IMG/VR virus record: IMGVR_UViG_3300021185_001368
Coordinates: 1-28,841 of that record
DNA from: a virus
DNA length: 28,841 nucleotides
Direction: 5' to 3' (one strand)
Shown here: positions 18,619 to 24,841 of the stretch, piece by piece
How positions within the stretch are numbered: position 1 is the stretch's first letter
How the letters are laid out: each line of letters begins with the position of its first letter
Translations under genes and position numbers: made by a program
Notes under the pieces: generated by a model
Told to the model about the DNA's origin: nothing
What the model saw: the letters and a program-made list of their open reading frames with translations, nothing else
The model's database searches: none

Positions 18619-18874
18619 CTTTTTTCTCCACTTTCTTAGCAGGTGCTTTTTTCTCAGCAGGTGCTTCTTTTACTTCTGGTGCGACTATTACGTCTACTGG
18701 GTATCTTTTTGAGACTACACTAAGTACTCTACTCCAAGAACCAAATGCTCTTCTTAATAAGTAATCTTTAACAGGAACATCAGTCCCTTTTGCTTTATAA
18801 GCAGGTAGATCCATTATACCACCTTCTTTTTTAAAGTACTCAGAAAGAGACTTTACCATCATATCTTTTGTCAT
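18608..18874 (-). CDS. Small lysine-rich protein between portal and protease
   Basis: An 88-residue protein I do not recognise. The N-terminal 55 residues look folded and helical (MTKDMMVKSLSEYFKKEGG, then YLLRRAFGSWSRVLSVVSKR). The C-terminal 30 are Ala/Pro/Lys/Glu repeats (APAEKKAPAKK) like a flexible, possibly capsid-internal tail. It lies two bases after the portal stop and overlaps the protease start by 11 bases, so it belongs to the head operon. A head-assembly or DNA-contact role is possible from its position only. Confidence 0.6.
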   Translation of the reverse strand: MTKDMMVKSLSEYFKKEGGIMDLPAYKAKGTDVPVKDYLLRRAFGSWSRVLSVVSKRYPVDVIVAPEVKEAPAEKKAPAKKVEKKDVK

Positions 18875-18876
18875 AA

Positions 18877-20085
18877 TTATTCTTCCTCGCTTGGGGCAGC
18901 CTCTTCAGGTCTACCGCCTTGTTCCGGGTTTACGGCTGAGCCTGCTATATTTGCAGGTACTCTTGGCTCGTCAAATCCGTCAACAGGTTCTTTTCCTAAT
19001 GCTTCTCTTGCTTCGTTAGCACTTAATATACCCGTGTTAACTAGAGTAGCATAGTATGCTGCCTGGTCTCTCAATTCTGGTTGTAAAGCAGGAATCCCTG
19101 TTACATCTTCATTTAGTGAAAAACCAAAAAATCTTTCTAATGCATATCCAACTTTTTTAACTACTGGTAGTACTGTCTCTAAGTAGTACAATCTATGATT
19201 AGGTCTAATGTTTGCATTATTACCCCCATCCATTAAAATTGGTGGTATGCCCATTGCTTCGAGAATAATTCTTTCATTTGATTTAATTGATTCTGCAAAG
19301 TCTAACTCTTTAAAGTTAATTTTTGATAGAGCGTCTACTTCTAGTCCGCCATCAAGTATAAGAGGTCTTTTGCCTCCTGTTGTTGGATTATATCTAATAC
19401 TCCAAGCTCTCATCATTCTTTCTTTTACTTTTTCTGAAAGAGTATTGGGTGACTTAAGTACTAATCCTGGAACTGCTCCATTTTTGAAGAAGTTATCCTG
19501 GAAGTTTCTCATGCTAGAGAGTAACTGCATAGTTCTATATGCTGGTTTTAGTCTTGGTACACCTCTATAAATTGAATTAAAACTATTTTCTTTTATATGT
19601 ATAATTTCATTCGGGCTGTAATCTATTGAGTTATCATATGAAAATCTTTCTATATATGTTTTGTCGTCAGTATGGATAGTTATCTTGTCAGCAGGCAAAT
19701 GATACATATGCGCTCCATCAAAGTAAATAAATATATTTCCATCTATAAGTAAATCAATTATAAGATTTCTTTTAAAAGTACTTACATCTTGAAATGGGTT
19801 AGGCTCTTTATTAAGTAATAAATCAACTTTAGATCTACGAATATTTTTTACAACATTAGTAGTACCTAGTACTTTTTCTCCGACTGCAAAAGGTATTTCT
19901 GCTACATCATCAACAATCATATTTACTGCACGGTTAACGATTTCTAATTGTTCATAAGCATTTCTATAATTTGTTACAATTTCACGAGAGTCGACAGTCA
20001 TTCCTTCATTTCTAGAAATAACGTATTGAGAAGGATTAAGTTTTTCCTCCTTATCTCCTCCTAAGAATCTATCATACCATGCCAT
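18877..20085 (-). CDS. Portal protein (HK97 family)
   Basis: A 402-residue protein at the expected length and position for an HK97-type portal, the dodecameric ring through which DNA enters the head. Typical segments are visible: an N-terminal helix region EIVNRAVNMIVDDVAEIPF, MYHLPADKITIH, the EIIHIKENSFNSIYRGVPRL wing region, a stem part with FQDNFFKNGAVPGLVLKSP, and ILEAMGIPPILM followed by LPVVKKVGYALERFF. The C-terminus is acidic and disordered-looking (PEEAAPSEEE). The ATG lies inside the 3' end of the HNH gene (14-base overlap). Confidence 0.93.
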   Translation of the reverse strand: MAWYDRFLGGDKEEKLNPSQYVISRNEGMTVDSREIVTNYRNAYEQLEIVNRAVNMIVDDVAEIPFAVGEKVLGTTNVVKNIRRSKVDLLLNKEPNPFQDVSTFKRNLIIDLLIDGNIFIYFDGAHMYHLPADKITIHTDDKTYIERFSYDNSIDYSPNEIIHIKENSFNSIYRGVPRLKPAYRTMQLLSSMRNFQDNFFKNGAVPGLVLKSPNTLSEKVKERMMRAWSIRYNPTTGGKRPLILDGGLEVDALSKINFKELDFAESIKSNERIILEAMGIPPILMDGGNNANIRPNHRLYYLETVLPVVKKVGYALERFFGFSLNEDVTGIPALQPELRDQAAYYATLVNTGILSANEAREALGKEPVDGFDEPRVPANIAGSAVNPEQGGRPEEAAPSEEE

Positions 20086-20443
20086 ATTTATCTCTCTGTT
20101 TCTCGACCCATCTTTTTTGTTTCTCTGCGTGTATCAACTTGGGTCTTTTACCATATATTGAGTGTAACTTCATATGGTGACTATGGCAGAGTGTGACTGT
20201 ATCCTCGTAAAGTTCTTTCTGATGTTCATCAATGAAGGCTTCTCGAATCTCTAGTATTTCTTGTTCGTTTTTAATAATTAATTTTTTCTTTTTTATCCAA
20301 GTTTCTAGTAGTTCTGTAAGCCCGTGATAGTGATGAAAATCTAACTGTTCAGTCGAATCACAAATAAAACAATTGCTTGATTTATTATATTGTGATTTCG
20401 CTTTGTCTCGTACGTATTTAACTAAATCTCTTTTGAAATTCAT
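20072..20443 (-). CDS. HNH nuclease-like protein next to the terminase
   Basis: A 123-residue protein with an HNH/zinc pattern: CFIC (Cys25, Cys28), DFHHYHG (His37/His38), and LCHSHHMKLH (Cys86, His89-90, His94). Small HNH proteins beside the terminase and portal are known in HK97-type phages and can help the terminase cut DNA at cos sites. The frame continues upstream to a TTG at 20485, but that would lie inside the promoter spacer, so ATG at 20443 (MNFKRDLVKY) is the better start. It is the first gene after the second promoter. Whether it is active, and whether this phage uses cos ends, cannot be seen. Confidence 0.78.
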   Translation of the reverse strand: MNFKRDLVKYVRDKAKSQYNKSSNCFICDSTEQLDFHHYHGLTELLETWIKKKKLIIKNEQEILEIREAFIDEHQKELYEDTVTLCHSHHMKLHSIYGKRPKLIHAEKQKRWVEKQRDKYGMV

Positions 20444-20462
20444 ATTTCTACTCTTAATTAGA

Positions 20463-20492
20463 ATTATACCAAAAACATACAGCAAATGTCAA
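20463..20492 (-). promoter_or_regulatory. Sigma70 promoter P2 with extended -10
   Basis: Minus strand: TTGACA at 20492-20487, an 18-base spacer ending in TGG, and TATAAT at 20468-20463. The TGn before the -10 box makes it an extended -10 promoter. It lies in the 71-base gap between the terminase stop and the HNH start, with the predicted RNA start near 20456. It shares sequence beyond the core boxes with the promoter at 24810-24838. Confidence 0.85.
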
Positions 20493-20514
20493 GAACTGTT
20501 TTTTGTAGGTCTTG

Positions 20515-21816
20515 TTAGAACGATGTGGCTGTAGTTTCAAATGTATACAACGCATATCGCATAGCATCAGCCATATGGGATGCCATATTGTGTTTTGGTT
20601 TCTCTTTTAATAAATTAGGGTTAGGATCCCATTGATACTGGTCCAATGAGATAAGTGCTTCTTTGCAAGTTTGATCAACTATTATTTCATCGTTATCAAC
20701 TACAGTAGCTACATGTCCGATTCCGTCTAGTACGGATTTCTTGGCATTTATAGTACTGATATCATAATTTTGTGCAAAGTCGTATCTTGTTTGTTGAGCT
20801 GCAGAATCAATATAAATATAATCAATGTCCCATTTATGAATTAATTTTTGAATCTGAACCGCATGTTGTTCTGTTGTTTTTTCTGAGTCCATATACTCAT
20901 CTATAAGATAGTATTTCTCTTTGTCCCAGTCGTATGCTATAACGCAGAAAGCTGTAGGATCTTTATACCCTACGTCAAGGCCTGCAAATACATCCATATT
21001 ACTTACATCTATTTCAGACAAGTCTGCTATACATTTTTCATGATTGAAAGCCCATACTTGACCTTCGTAAACATTAAAGTCTGCCATATACTCTTGGGCA
21101 AACTCATTCTCAGACATCGTCTTTTTAGCTTCTATAATATCTGATTCTGCTACACGAGGATTCTCGTGGTAAGTTGCTTTTACTGAGCACCATTCAGGAA
21201 ACTCTTCGCTGAAACCTCTGTAATAAAATTCCGCAAAGTAATTATTTCTACCCCTTGGAGTAGATATAAAGATTGCTTTTGAGTTTTCTTTGTCTAGTGT
21301 AGGTCTTAGTGCGACATTGAAGGCATCCCTTCCATCTGTTAGAGCTGCTTCATCGAATATGATTAAGTCATAACTTCTACCAACAACTGAATCTACTTGG
21401 TTTATGGAACCCATTCTTATAGTAGAATTGTTAGATAGTTCTATAACTTTATCTTTTGCGTTATCTCTAAGCACTTCTAAGTCGAAGTGCTTAATCAAGT
21501 TTCTTTGTAAGTCAAATGATATTTGAGATAATGAATAGTTTGGAGACATTAATAGTACATGACTGTTAGGTACTAAACAAACTAACTGCCCTATTATGTT
21601 TGAAATATATGTTTTGCCTTGGCGACGTGAAATAGCCGCGCATACAAAACGATATTTTGGATTATTGATAGCATTTATAATTGCTCTCTGTGATGTATTA
21701 GGTTCTATTCCTAATAATTCAAGGTACTCCATTATAGGGAGTTTAATGAATCGTGACTCTTGTTCCAAGTCCATTAGATAGTTACTAACTATGTCGCTAC
21801 GGCTAATTTCTATCAA
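20515..21816 (-). CDS. Large terminase subunit (TerL)
   Basis: A 433-residue DNA-packaging motor. The ATPase half has an adenine/Walker A region AISRRQGKTY (residues 62-70, Lys68), Walker B LIIFDEAAL (151-159, Asp155-Glu156) and a coupling-type STPRGR (185-190). The nuclease half has candidate metal-binding Asp281 (FAGLDVGYKDP), Asp337 (IYIDSAA) and Asp417 (MADAMRYAL). It docks on the portal, pumps DNA and cuts it. The ATG overlaps the upstream 75-residue gene (ATGA). No obvious small terminase is adjacent; that 75-residue protein or a gene outside the window could fill the role. Confidence 0.95.
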   Translation of the reverse strand: MIEISRSDIVSNYLMDLEQESRFIKLPIMEYLELLGIEPNTSQRAIINAINNPKYRFVCAAISRRQGKTYISNIIGQLVCLVPNSHVLLMSPNYSLSQISFDLQRNLIKHFDLEVLRDNAKDKVIELSNNSTIRMGSINQVDSVVGRSYDLIIFDEAALTDGRDAFNVALRPTLDKENSKAIFISTPRGRNNYFAEFYYRGFSEEFPEWCSVKATYHENPRVAESDIIEAKKTMSENEFAQEYMADFNVYEGQVWAFNHEKCIADLSEIDVSNMDVFAGLDVGYKDPTAFCVIAYDWDKEKYYLIDEYMDSEKTTEQHAVQIQKLIHKWDIDYIYIDSAAQQTRYDFAQNYDISTINAKKSVLDGIGHVATVVDNDEIIVDQTCKEALISLDQYQWDPNPNLLKEKPKHNMASHMADAMRYALYTFETTATSF

Positions 21817-22040
21817 TGTAATGTCTCGTCTGGGAATAAGGTGTCTTCGTCATCTATTAGAAGGTCTAATTCTTGTAATTTAGTATAAAGATAACAATAA
21901 GTTGCAGATACTTGTTTAATTTTCTTTTCCGCTGGGGATAAAGTTCTAAACTCTTCTGCTTTTATCAAATCTTGTAGTAACTTTCCTGCATGTACTATAC
22001 CTTCTTCAAGCCATAGTCGTGTTCCGTTTGCAGTTGTCAT
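21813..22040 (-). CDS. Small protein directly upstream of TerL, unknown function
   Basis: A 75-residue helical protein, MTTANGTRLWLEEGIVHAGK at the start and an acidic tail with LLIDDEDTLFPDE. It is coupled to both neighbours: TAATG with the basic gene before it and ATGA with TerL after it. Its place just before TerL is where a small terminase often sits, but it is shorter than most and shows no clear helix-turn-helix. A segment PAEKKIKQVSATYCYLYTKL may form a helical pair. I do not assign a function. Confidence 0.6.
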   Translation of the reverse strand: MTTANGTRLWLEEGIVHAGKLLQDLIKAEEFRTLSPAEKKIKQVSATYCYLYTKLQELDLLIDDEDTLFPDETLH

Positions 22041-22390
22041 TATTTTCTCCTTCGTTTTAATCCTAATGTTCTTTTTTGAGACTTTGGTGGTCTCTTCTTT
22101 GAGCCTCCTGGGCCTGCCCAGAAAACTTTGTTTGCCCAGTAAGCAGCGGAAGATTTTCCTTTTCTAATGTTCTTTGCGTGTCGCGCTTTGAAACTTTTTC
22201 TTGCTTCTGGACTATAGTTGTGACCCATGCCTTGGGCTCCGAACCTAATAATCTTTATTTTACCACTGACTCTTACGGCTACTACAGCTTTCTTAGTCTT
22301 GTGGCTGGGAGTCTTCTTAGGTTTATTGAGTCCGCTAAGTCCTGCTCGTTTTAGCCTTCCTTTTTCTGCGTCTGTTAGTGCCATTTTCAT
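22040..22390 (-). CDS. Basic phage protein with FKARH...YWANKVFW motif
   Basis: A 116-residue very basic protein. It contains FGAQGMGHNYSPEARKSFKA, then RHAKNIRKGKSSAAYWANKV, and a poly-basic C-terminus (RTLGLKRRRK). I recall similar small proteins, with an S-F-x-A-R-H ... Y-W core, in marine podoviruses and siphoviruses, function unknown. The last ATG of the start cluster (MALTDAEKG, at 22384) is probably the real start, since AAGGG lies about 8 bases before it; ATG at 22390 is the alternative. Basic charge fits nucleic-acid binding. TAATG overlap with the next gene. Confidence 0.65.
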   Translation of the reverse strand: MKMALTDAEKGRLKRAGLSGLNKPKKTPSHKTKKAVVAVRVSGKIKIIRFGAQGMGHNYSPEARKSFKARHAKNIRKGKSSAAYWANKVFWAGPGGSKKRPPKSQKRTLGLKRRRK

Positions 22391-22397
22391 CCCTTGT

Positions 22398-22417
22398 TAG
22401 TAAAGATTTCTTTACTA
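22398..22417. repeat. Perfect 8-bp inverted repeat
   Basis: TAGTAAAG and CTTTACTA face each other across a 4-base loop just before the ribosome site of the basic 116-residue gene. There is no T-run after it, so it is not a terminator. It may be a small RNA hairpin in the gap between two genes, or chance in AT-rich DNA. Confidence 0.35.
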
Positions 22418-22467
22418 CTTTGTCGAGCCTACCCGACTTCATAAGTTTATTTATTCGTTCTAAGATA

Positions 22468-22740
22468 TTATCTTCTTCTCCTTCTCGTCAATAAAGTAGA
22501 AGGTGTTTTCTTTCCAAACTTTGCTCTCTTAGGATTGACTGTCTTACCAAATCTTGGTCCTACTGCCTTTGGAGCTGCCCCGTAAAATCCACCTGGTGTG
22601 GACATTGGAGACTTAGTGTTAACATAAGTTCCTGCTGCTGCATTTAAATCACGAGTTAAACCTCTTTTCAATACATGCTTTCTTAGCTTGGAAGTTGAGT
22701 GGACGCTTGGTCCGCTTAAAAATCCGCCTTGTCTTGCCAT
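22468..22740 (-). CDS. Small basic protein with poly-Arg C-terminus
   Basis: A 90-residue protein, MARQGGFLSGPSVHSTSKLR at the start, a Gly/Pro-rich middle (MSTPGGFYGAAPKAVGPRFG), and LLTRRRRR at the end. No fold is recognised; it looks largely disordered and strongly positive. Ribosome site AGGAA precedes the ATG. It is one of a series of basic microproteins upstream of TerL. Nucleic-acid binding or packing into the capsid is a guess from charge. Confidence 0.58.
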   Translation of the reverse strand: MARQGGFLSGPSVHSTSKLRKHVLKRGLTRDLNAAAGTYVNTKSPMSTPGGFYGAAPKAVGPRFGKTVNPKRAKFGKKTPSTLLTRRRRR

Positions 22741-22759
22741 TTTTAATTCCTATCTACTC

Positions 22760-22933
22760 TTAGCGAGTACTTTGGCTTATTAGCCTATTAATGAGAACCT
22801 TATTATTTGCGGTTCTCGGTAAATTTAATAATTTTTGCAAGCTACAACCGTACTCTAGTTCCAGTTGAACTGCTGTTTTTAATCGTTGTGATAAATCTAA
22901 TACTTTCTCTATTTCATAAGTTAGACTATTCAT
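22760..22933 (-). CDS. Small helical protein, unknown function
   Basis: A 57-residue protein starting at ATG 22933 (MNSLTYEIEKVLDLSQRLKT). The frame is open further to a TTG at 22999, but that lies inside the preceding gene, whereas ATG 22933 follows that gene's stop by 4 bases. The sequence predicts two or three amphipathic helices with the short motif YGCSLQKLLNLPRT. Unlike its neighbours it is not strongly basic. Nothing identifies its function. Confidence 0.5.
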   Translation of the reverse strand: MNSLTYEIEKVLDLSQRLKTAVQLELEYGCSLQKLLNLPRTANNKVLINRLISQSTR

Positions 22934-22937
22934 TGTT

Positions 22938-23219
22938 TTACTTCTTTTTTCGACGTCTCCGTTTAGTAAAAGTACGTACGTTAGTGGGTCTTCCACCAAC
23001 GCCCTGAGGTACTGCCCTCTTACGGCGAACTGCCGACCTTTTCTGAGCTTTGCTCATTGTTCTTGCACGTGCTAAAGGCACACACTTTGGGTATCCTTTT
23101 CGTGAGGTTTTTGCTTTACCTCTTCCGCAAGGTTGATACTTACCTTTTTTCTTGGGTCTAGATATATCTACCCACTTTTCTTTGAACCATTTTGATAATC
23201 CGCCTTTAGGTTTAGCCAT
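22938..23219 (-). CDS. Basic phage protein with YQPCGR...YPKCVP motif
   Basis: A 93-residue protein with WVDISRPKKKGKYQPCGRG, YPKCVPLARARTMSKAQKRS and GGRPTNVRTF, ending in RRRRKKK. I recall this motif set in small proteins of marine phages and large algal viruses; its function is unknown as far as I know. Two cysteines (in QPCGR and PKCVP) may bind metal or form a pair. The ATG overlaps the end of the 43-residue EF-hand-like gene (GGC TAA over ATG GCT AAA). The whole protein is about one-third Lys plus Arg, fitting nucleic-acid contact. Confidence 0.68.
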   Translation of the reverse strand: MAKPKGGLSKWFKEKWVDISRPKKKGKYQPCGRGKAKTSRKGYPKCVPLARARTMSKAQKRSAVRRKRAVPQGVGGRPTNVRTFTKRRRRKKK

Positions 23220-23343
23220 TTTTTGCTTTCTGTTCAGCTGCTATCAATTTGTCTTTGATATCCACTGACCCGTCCCAGTTCTTATCTTTTCCTGTGACTA
23301 TATTTAATATTTGTGTTAGTTTAGTTTTAAACCAAGTTGTCAT
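23212..23343 (-). CDS. 43-residue protein with an EF-hand-like loop
   Basis: Reading the minus strand from ATG at 23343 gives a 43-residue protein, MTTWFKTKLTQILNIVTG followed by KDKNWDGSVDIKDKLIAAE. The loop DKNWDGSVDIKD matches the EF-hand pattern D-x-N-x-D-G-x-V-D-x-x-D, with Asp in place of the usual Glu at position 12. A helix precedes and follows it. The start forms ATGA with the upstream gene, and the stop overlaps the next gene's start, so it is clearly part of the gene chain. A single calcium-binding loop is likely; EF-hands usually pair, so it may dimerise. Function unknown. Confidence 0.62.
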   Translation of the reverse strand: MTTWFKTKLTQILNIVTGKDKNWDGSVDIKDKLIAAEQKAKNG

Positions 23344-23534
23344 TTTTTCCTTTTCCTTGCAACGCCCATTCTATATTTTCCGCCACGTTGCTTATATGTT
23401 TTTACTAACCATCCGTTTGCATATGCACTCGGATAGACCTTAAATTTTCTTTTTGCTGCTGCCTTTACCCTTGCATATAGTGCTGGGTTTGTAGGTACAG
23501 GTCTTTTCTTAGCTGCTTTCCTTTTTCTTGCCAT
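23340..23534 (-). CDS. Basic microprotein with YPSAYANGWLVKTYKQRGGKY motif
   Basis: A 64-residue basic protein: PTNPALYARVKAAAKRKF, then VYPSAYANGWLVKTYKQRGG. The YPSAYAN...YK.RGGKY core is, from memory, widespread in small proteins of marine phages and giant viruses, of unknown function. Start ATG lies inside the end of the 135-residue gene (26-base overlap), and its TGA stop overlaps the next ATG. Lys and Arg make up about a third of it. Confidence 0.68.
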   Translation of the reverse strand: MARKRKAAKKRPVPTNPALYARVKAAAKRKFKVYPSAYANGWLVKTYKQRGGKYRMGVARKRKK

Positions 23535-23916
23535 GTCTTAGTTCCATCAGTCTTGCCCTGTCTTGCTGTATAATTATACGCTTCGGGGCTTGGTTGTTGC
23601 CACCTTTTGAAAAAGATGGGTGTGACCATAAGTATTCACAAGTGTTTTGGACTTCATTTCTATGTTCTGTGATAGCGTCCATGTCGTCAAGAGTATAGTC
23701 ATCACCCATTAGATAGATAATCACCTCCCATGATTGTTGATTCCAGTTAGTCTCATTTTCTAGTAGTAAGTCTTCTCTGTAATCGACAAAATTTGTAGTA
23801 CCTGATAAAAATGAGTTATATGACCAGGGACATACTTTATTTAATTTTCTAAAATAAAATAACCAAATTATGTAATCCGGGAGAGGCTTAACCTCTTGAA
23901 CGCTTCTTTTTTCCAC
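23509..23916 (-). CDS. Acidic 135-residue protein, unknown function
   Basis: A 135-residue protein beginning with GTG at 23916 inside the end of the 39-residue gene. It has an aromatic-rich part, PDYIIWLFYFRKLNKVCPWS, then an acidic segment YLMGDDYTLDDMDAITEHRN, and a basic end, RHGKKKESS. No membrane segment of usual length and no known domain. The start is weak: the only ribosome-site candidates are the AAAGG and AAAAAGG runs within the preceding gene's lysine codons. The frame is +1 relative to that gene, with an A-run between them. Confidence 0.5.
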   Translation of the reverse strand: MEKRSVQEVKPLPDYIIWLFYFRKLNKVCPWSYNSFLSGTTNFVDYREDLLLENETNWNQQSWEVIIYLMGDDYTLDDMDAITEHRNEVQNTCEYLWSHPSFSKGGNNQAPKRIIIQQDRARLMELRHGKKKESS

Positions 23917-24007
23917 CCTTTTTCTTTTTACCTTTCTTTTTCATTTTTTTCAAAATAGCTTGTTGTAAAGCTTTTGGTAGTTTCTTCTGTTTAGCAGTTA
24001 GTGCCAT
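23888..24007 (-). CDS. 39-residue lysine-rich microprotein
   Basis: ATG at 24007 follows an AGGAG site by 7 bases. The product begins MALTAKQKKLPKALQQAILK and continues as an almost pure Lys/Gly/Arg tail ending KKRSRG. Seventeen or so of its 39 residues are Lys or Arg. The start MALT matches that of the 116-residue basic gene nearby. It overlaps the next gene by 29 bases. Likely nucleic-acid contact; function unknown. Confidence 0.58.
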   Translation of the reverse strand: MALTAKQKKLPKALQQAILKKMKKKGKKKKGGKKKRSRG

Positions 24008-24016
24008 TATATACTC

Positions 24017-24172
24017 CTAAGTCCAACGAGGTACTTCCTCAGGACACTCTGCCCATCTAATCTTTGTTTTGAGGGGCATAAAACAGTTACAAACTTTGCA
24101 AACCTTCCACTTGTTTAAGTTAGGACATTTCTTGCAAATTTCATACCTTTGTTCAGGTGTTTGTTTTTCCAC
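24017..24172 (-). CDS. 51-residue zinc-ribbon-like microprotein
   Basis: The frame begins with GTG at 24172, immediately after the previous stop, and gives MEKQTPEQRYEICKKCPNLN followed by KWKVCKVCNCFMPLKTKIRW. Cysteines at 13, 16, 25, 28, 30 and 43 make two CxxC knuckles plus two extra, a probable zinc ribbon. I recall similar C-C ... C-C-C-F-M-P-x-K-T-K proteins in many phages; function unknown. The GTG has no strong ribosome site, so re-initiation after the preceding stop may be used. Confidence 0.62.
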   Translation of the reverse strand: MEKQTPEQRYEICKKCPNLNKWKVCKVCNCFMPLKTKIRWAECPEEVPRWT

Positions 24173-24358
24173 TTATCTTAAGCGTTTAGGTAAATGTTGT
24201 CTTTTCTTTCTTTGAAGATTTGTTTTTCTTGCAAGTAGTCTTTTTACTCTTGCTGACAGTGGGGAAGCTTCTGCTTCGGACCCCTTGCCTTCTTGAACTG
24301 TTCCTGATTCTACTTGCTTAACTGCATTTTTCAATGCTTCTTCTATTGAGTTTGACAT
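24173..24358 (-). CDS. 61-residue protein with basic tail
   Basis: MSNSIEEALKNAVKQVESG at the front forms a helix; the second half, ARVKRLLARKTNLQRKKRQH, is strongly basic. The ATG lies one base upstream... in transcription order it begins immediately after (and abuts) the 56-residue gene's stop, and its own stop abuts the GTG of the zinc-ribbon gene. No domain recognised. It could bind nucleic acid through its tail, but this is only a charge argument. Confidence 0.5.
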   Translation of the reverse strand: MSNSIEEALKNAVKQVESGTVQEGKGSEAEASPLSARVKRLLARKTNLQRKKRQHLPKRLR

Positions 24359-24529
24359 CTATTCTCCTTTGAGTCGGTTTAGTGCTATTTCAGCATTTTC
24401 ATGTTTTGTAAACCCATGAGTTTCGCCATCATAGTCAAAGTAGAAAAGTCCATCTTTTTCCTCTCTAATTTCGCTGCTACCTTTTGTTTTTGTAGCTTTT
24501 ATATCTTTTGTTTGATAATCTTTTTTCAT
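24359..24529 (-). CDS. 56-residue protein, unknown function
   Basis: ATG at 24529 follows AGGAG by 5 bases. The protein, MKKDYQTKDIKATKTKGSSE then FYFDYDGETHGFTKHENAEI, has a beta-hairpin-like middle and a final helix ALNRLKGE. The GLFYFDYDGETHGFTKHENA part resembles small hairpin-helix domains that show a ligand or substrate edge, but no family can be named. It is the second gene after promoter P1 and abuts its neighbours. Confidence 0.6.
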   Translation of the reverse strand: MKKDYQTKDIKATKTKGSSEIREEKDGLFYFDYDGETHGFTKHENAEIALNRLKGE

Positions 24530-24537
24530 TATTTCTC

Positions 24538-24768
24538 CTAGCTATGCATTGAGAACATAGTCCATATTATGCCAGCGCCAGCAACTATTAAAGTACCTGA
24601 TACGCTAATAAGTATTGTTTCTATTCTTGAGACTTGGTTGTCTATGCCTGTGAATCTTCCATCCGCACCTTTTTCCATGGCCTCTATCTTATTGAAGATA
24701 GTTTTCCATCTTTCAGCGCATACCGCTTCATGTTTTGCTAATTCTGCGGCCACCTCGTTGACATCCAT
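24538..24768 (-). CDS. Holin/XhlA-like single-pass membrane protein
   Basis: A 76-residue protein with an N-terminal coiled-coil-like part (AELAKHEAVCAERWKTIFNK, then IDNQVSRIETI) and one membrane helix at the C-terminus (LISVSGTLIVAGAGIIWTMF). This plan matches XhlA-type and some holin-like phage proteins, which work with endolysin at the host membrane. No endolysin is visible in the window. ATG at 24768 is preceded by AGGGGAG; the frame reaches back to a TTG at 24807, but that would lie at the promoter's RNA start. First gene after promoter P1. Confidence 0.6.
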   Translation of the reverse strand: MDVNEVAAELAKHEAVCAERWKTIFNKIEAMEKGADGRFTGIDNQVSRIETILISVSGTLIVAGAGIIWTMFSMHS

Positions 24769-24809
24769 GTTTACTCCCCTAATTTCTTGAACTTTTTGTT
24801 CTTTCAATA

Positions 24810-24838
24810 ATTATACCAAAATCACAGCTAAAAGTCAA
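24810..24838 (-). promoter_or_regulatory. Sigma70 promoter P1 with extended -10
   Basis: Minus strand: TTGACT at 24838-24833, a 17-base spacer ending in TGG, and TATAAT at 24815-24810. RNA should start near 24803, about 35 bases before the holin-like ATG. The sequence immediately upstream of -35 overlaps the stop codon of the cyclase gene. It shares about 40 bases with promoter P2. Confidence 0.87.
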
Positions 24839-24841
24839 GAA

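Noticed and set aside
20444-20485. Longer HNH protein starting at TTG 20485 (MLYVFGIILIKSR...)
   Set aside because: The extra codons lie within the spacer and -10 box of promoter P2, upstream of the expected RNA start; ATG 20443 is used instead.
22335-22442. 35-codon frame MKSGRLDKVVKKSLLTRDEN... on the minus strand
   Set aside because: No ribosome site, overlaps the 116-residue gene by more than 50 bases; the peptide looks plausible but cannot be supported.
22934-22999. Upstream extension of the 57-residue gene to TTG 22999
   Set aside because: Lies fully inside the preceding basic gene and reads as an unlikely peptide; ATG 22933 follows that gene's stop.
24769-24807. Longer holin-like protein starting at TTG 24807
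   Set aside because: It would begin at or before the RNA start of P1, while ATG 24768 has an AGGGGAG site.
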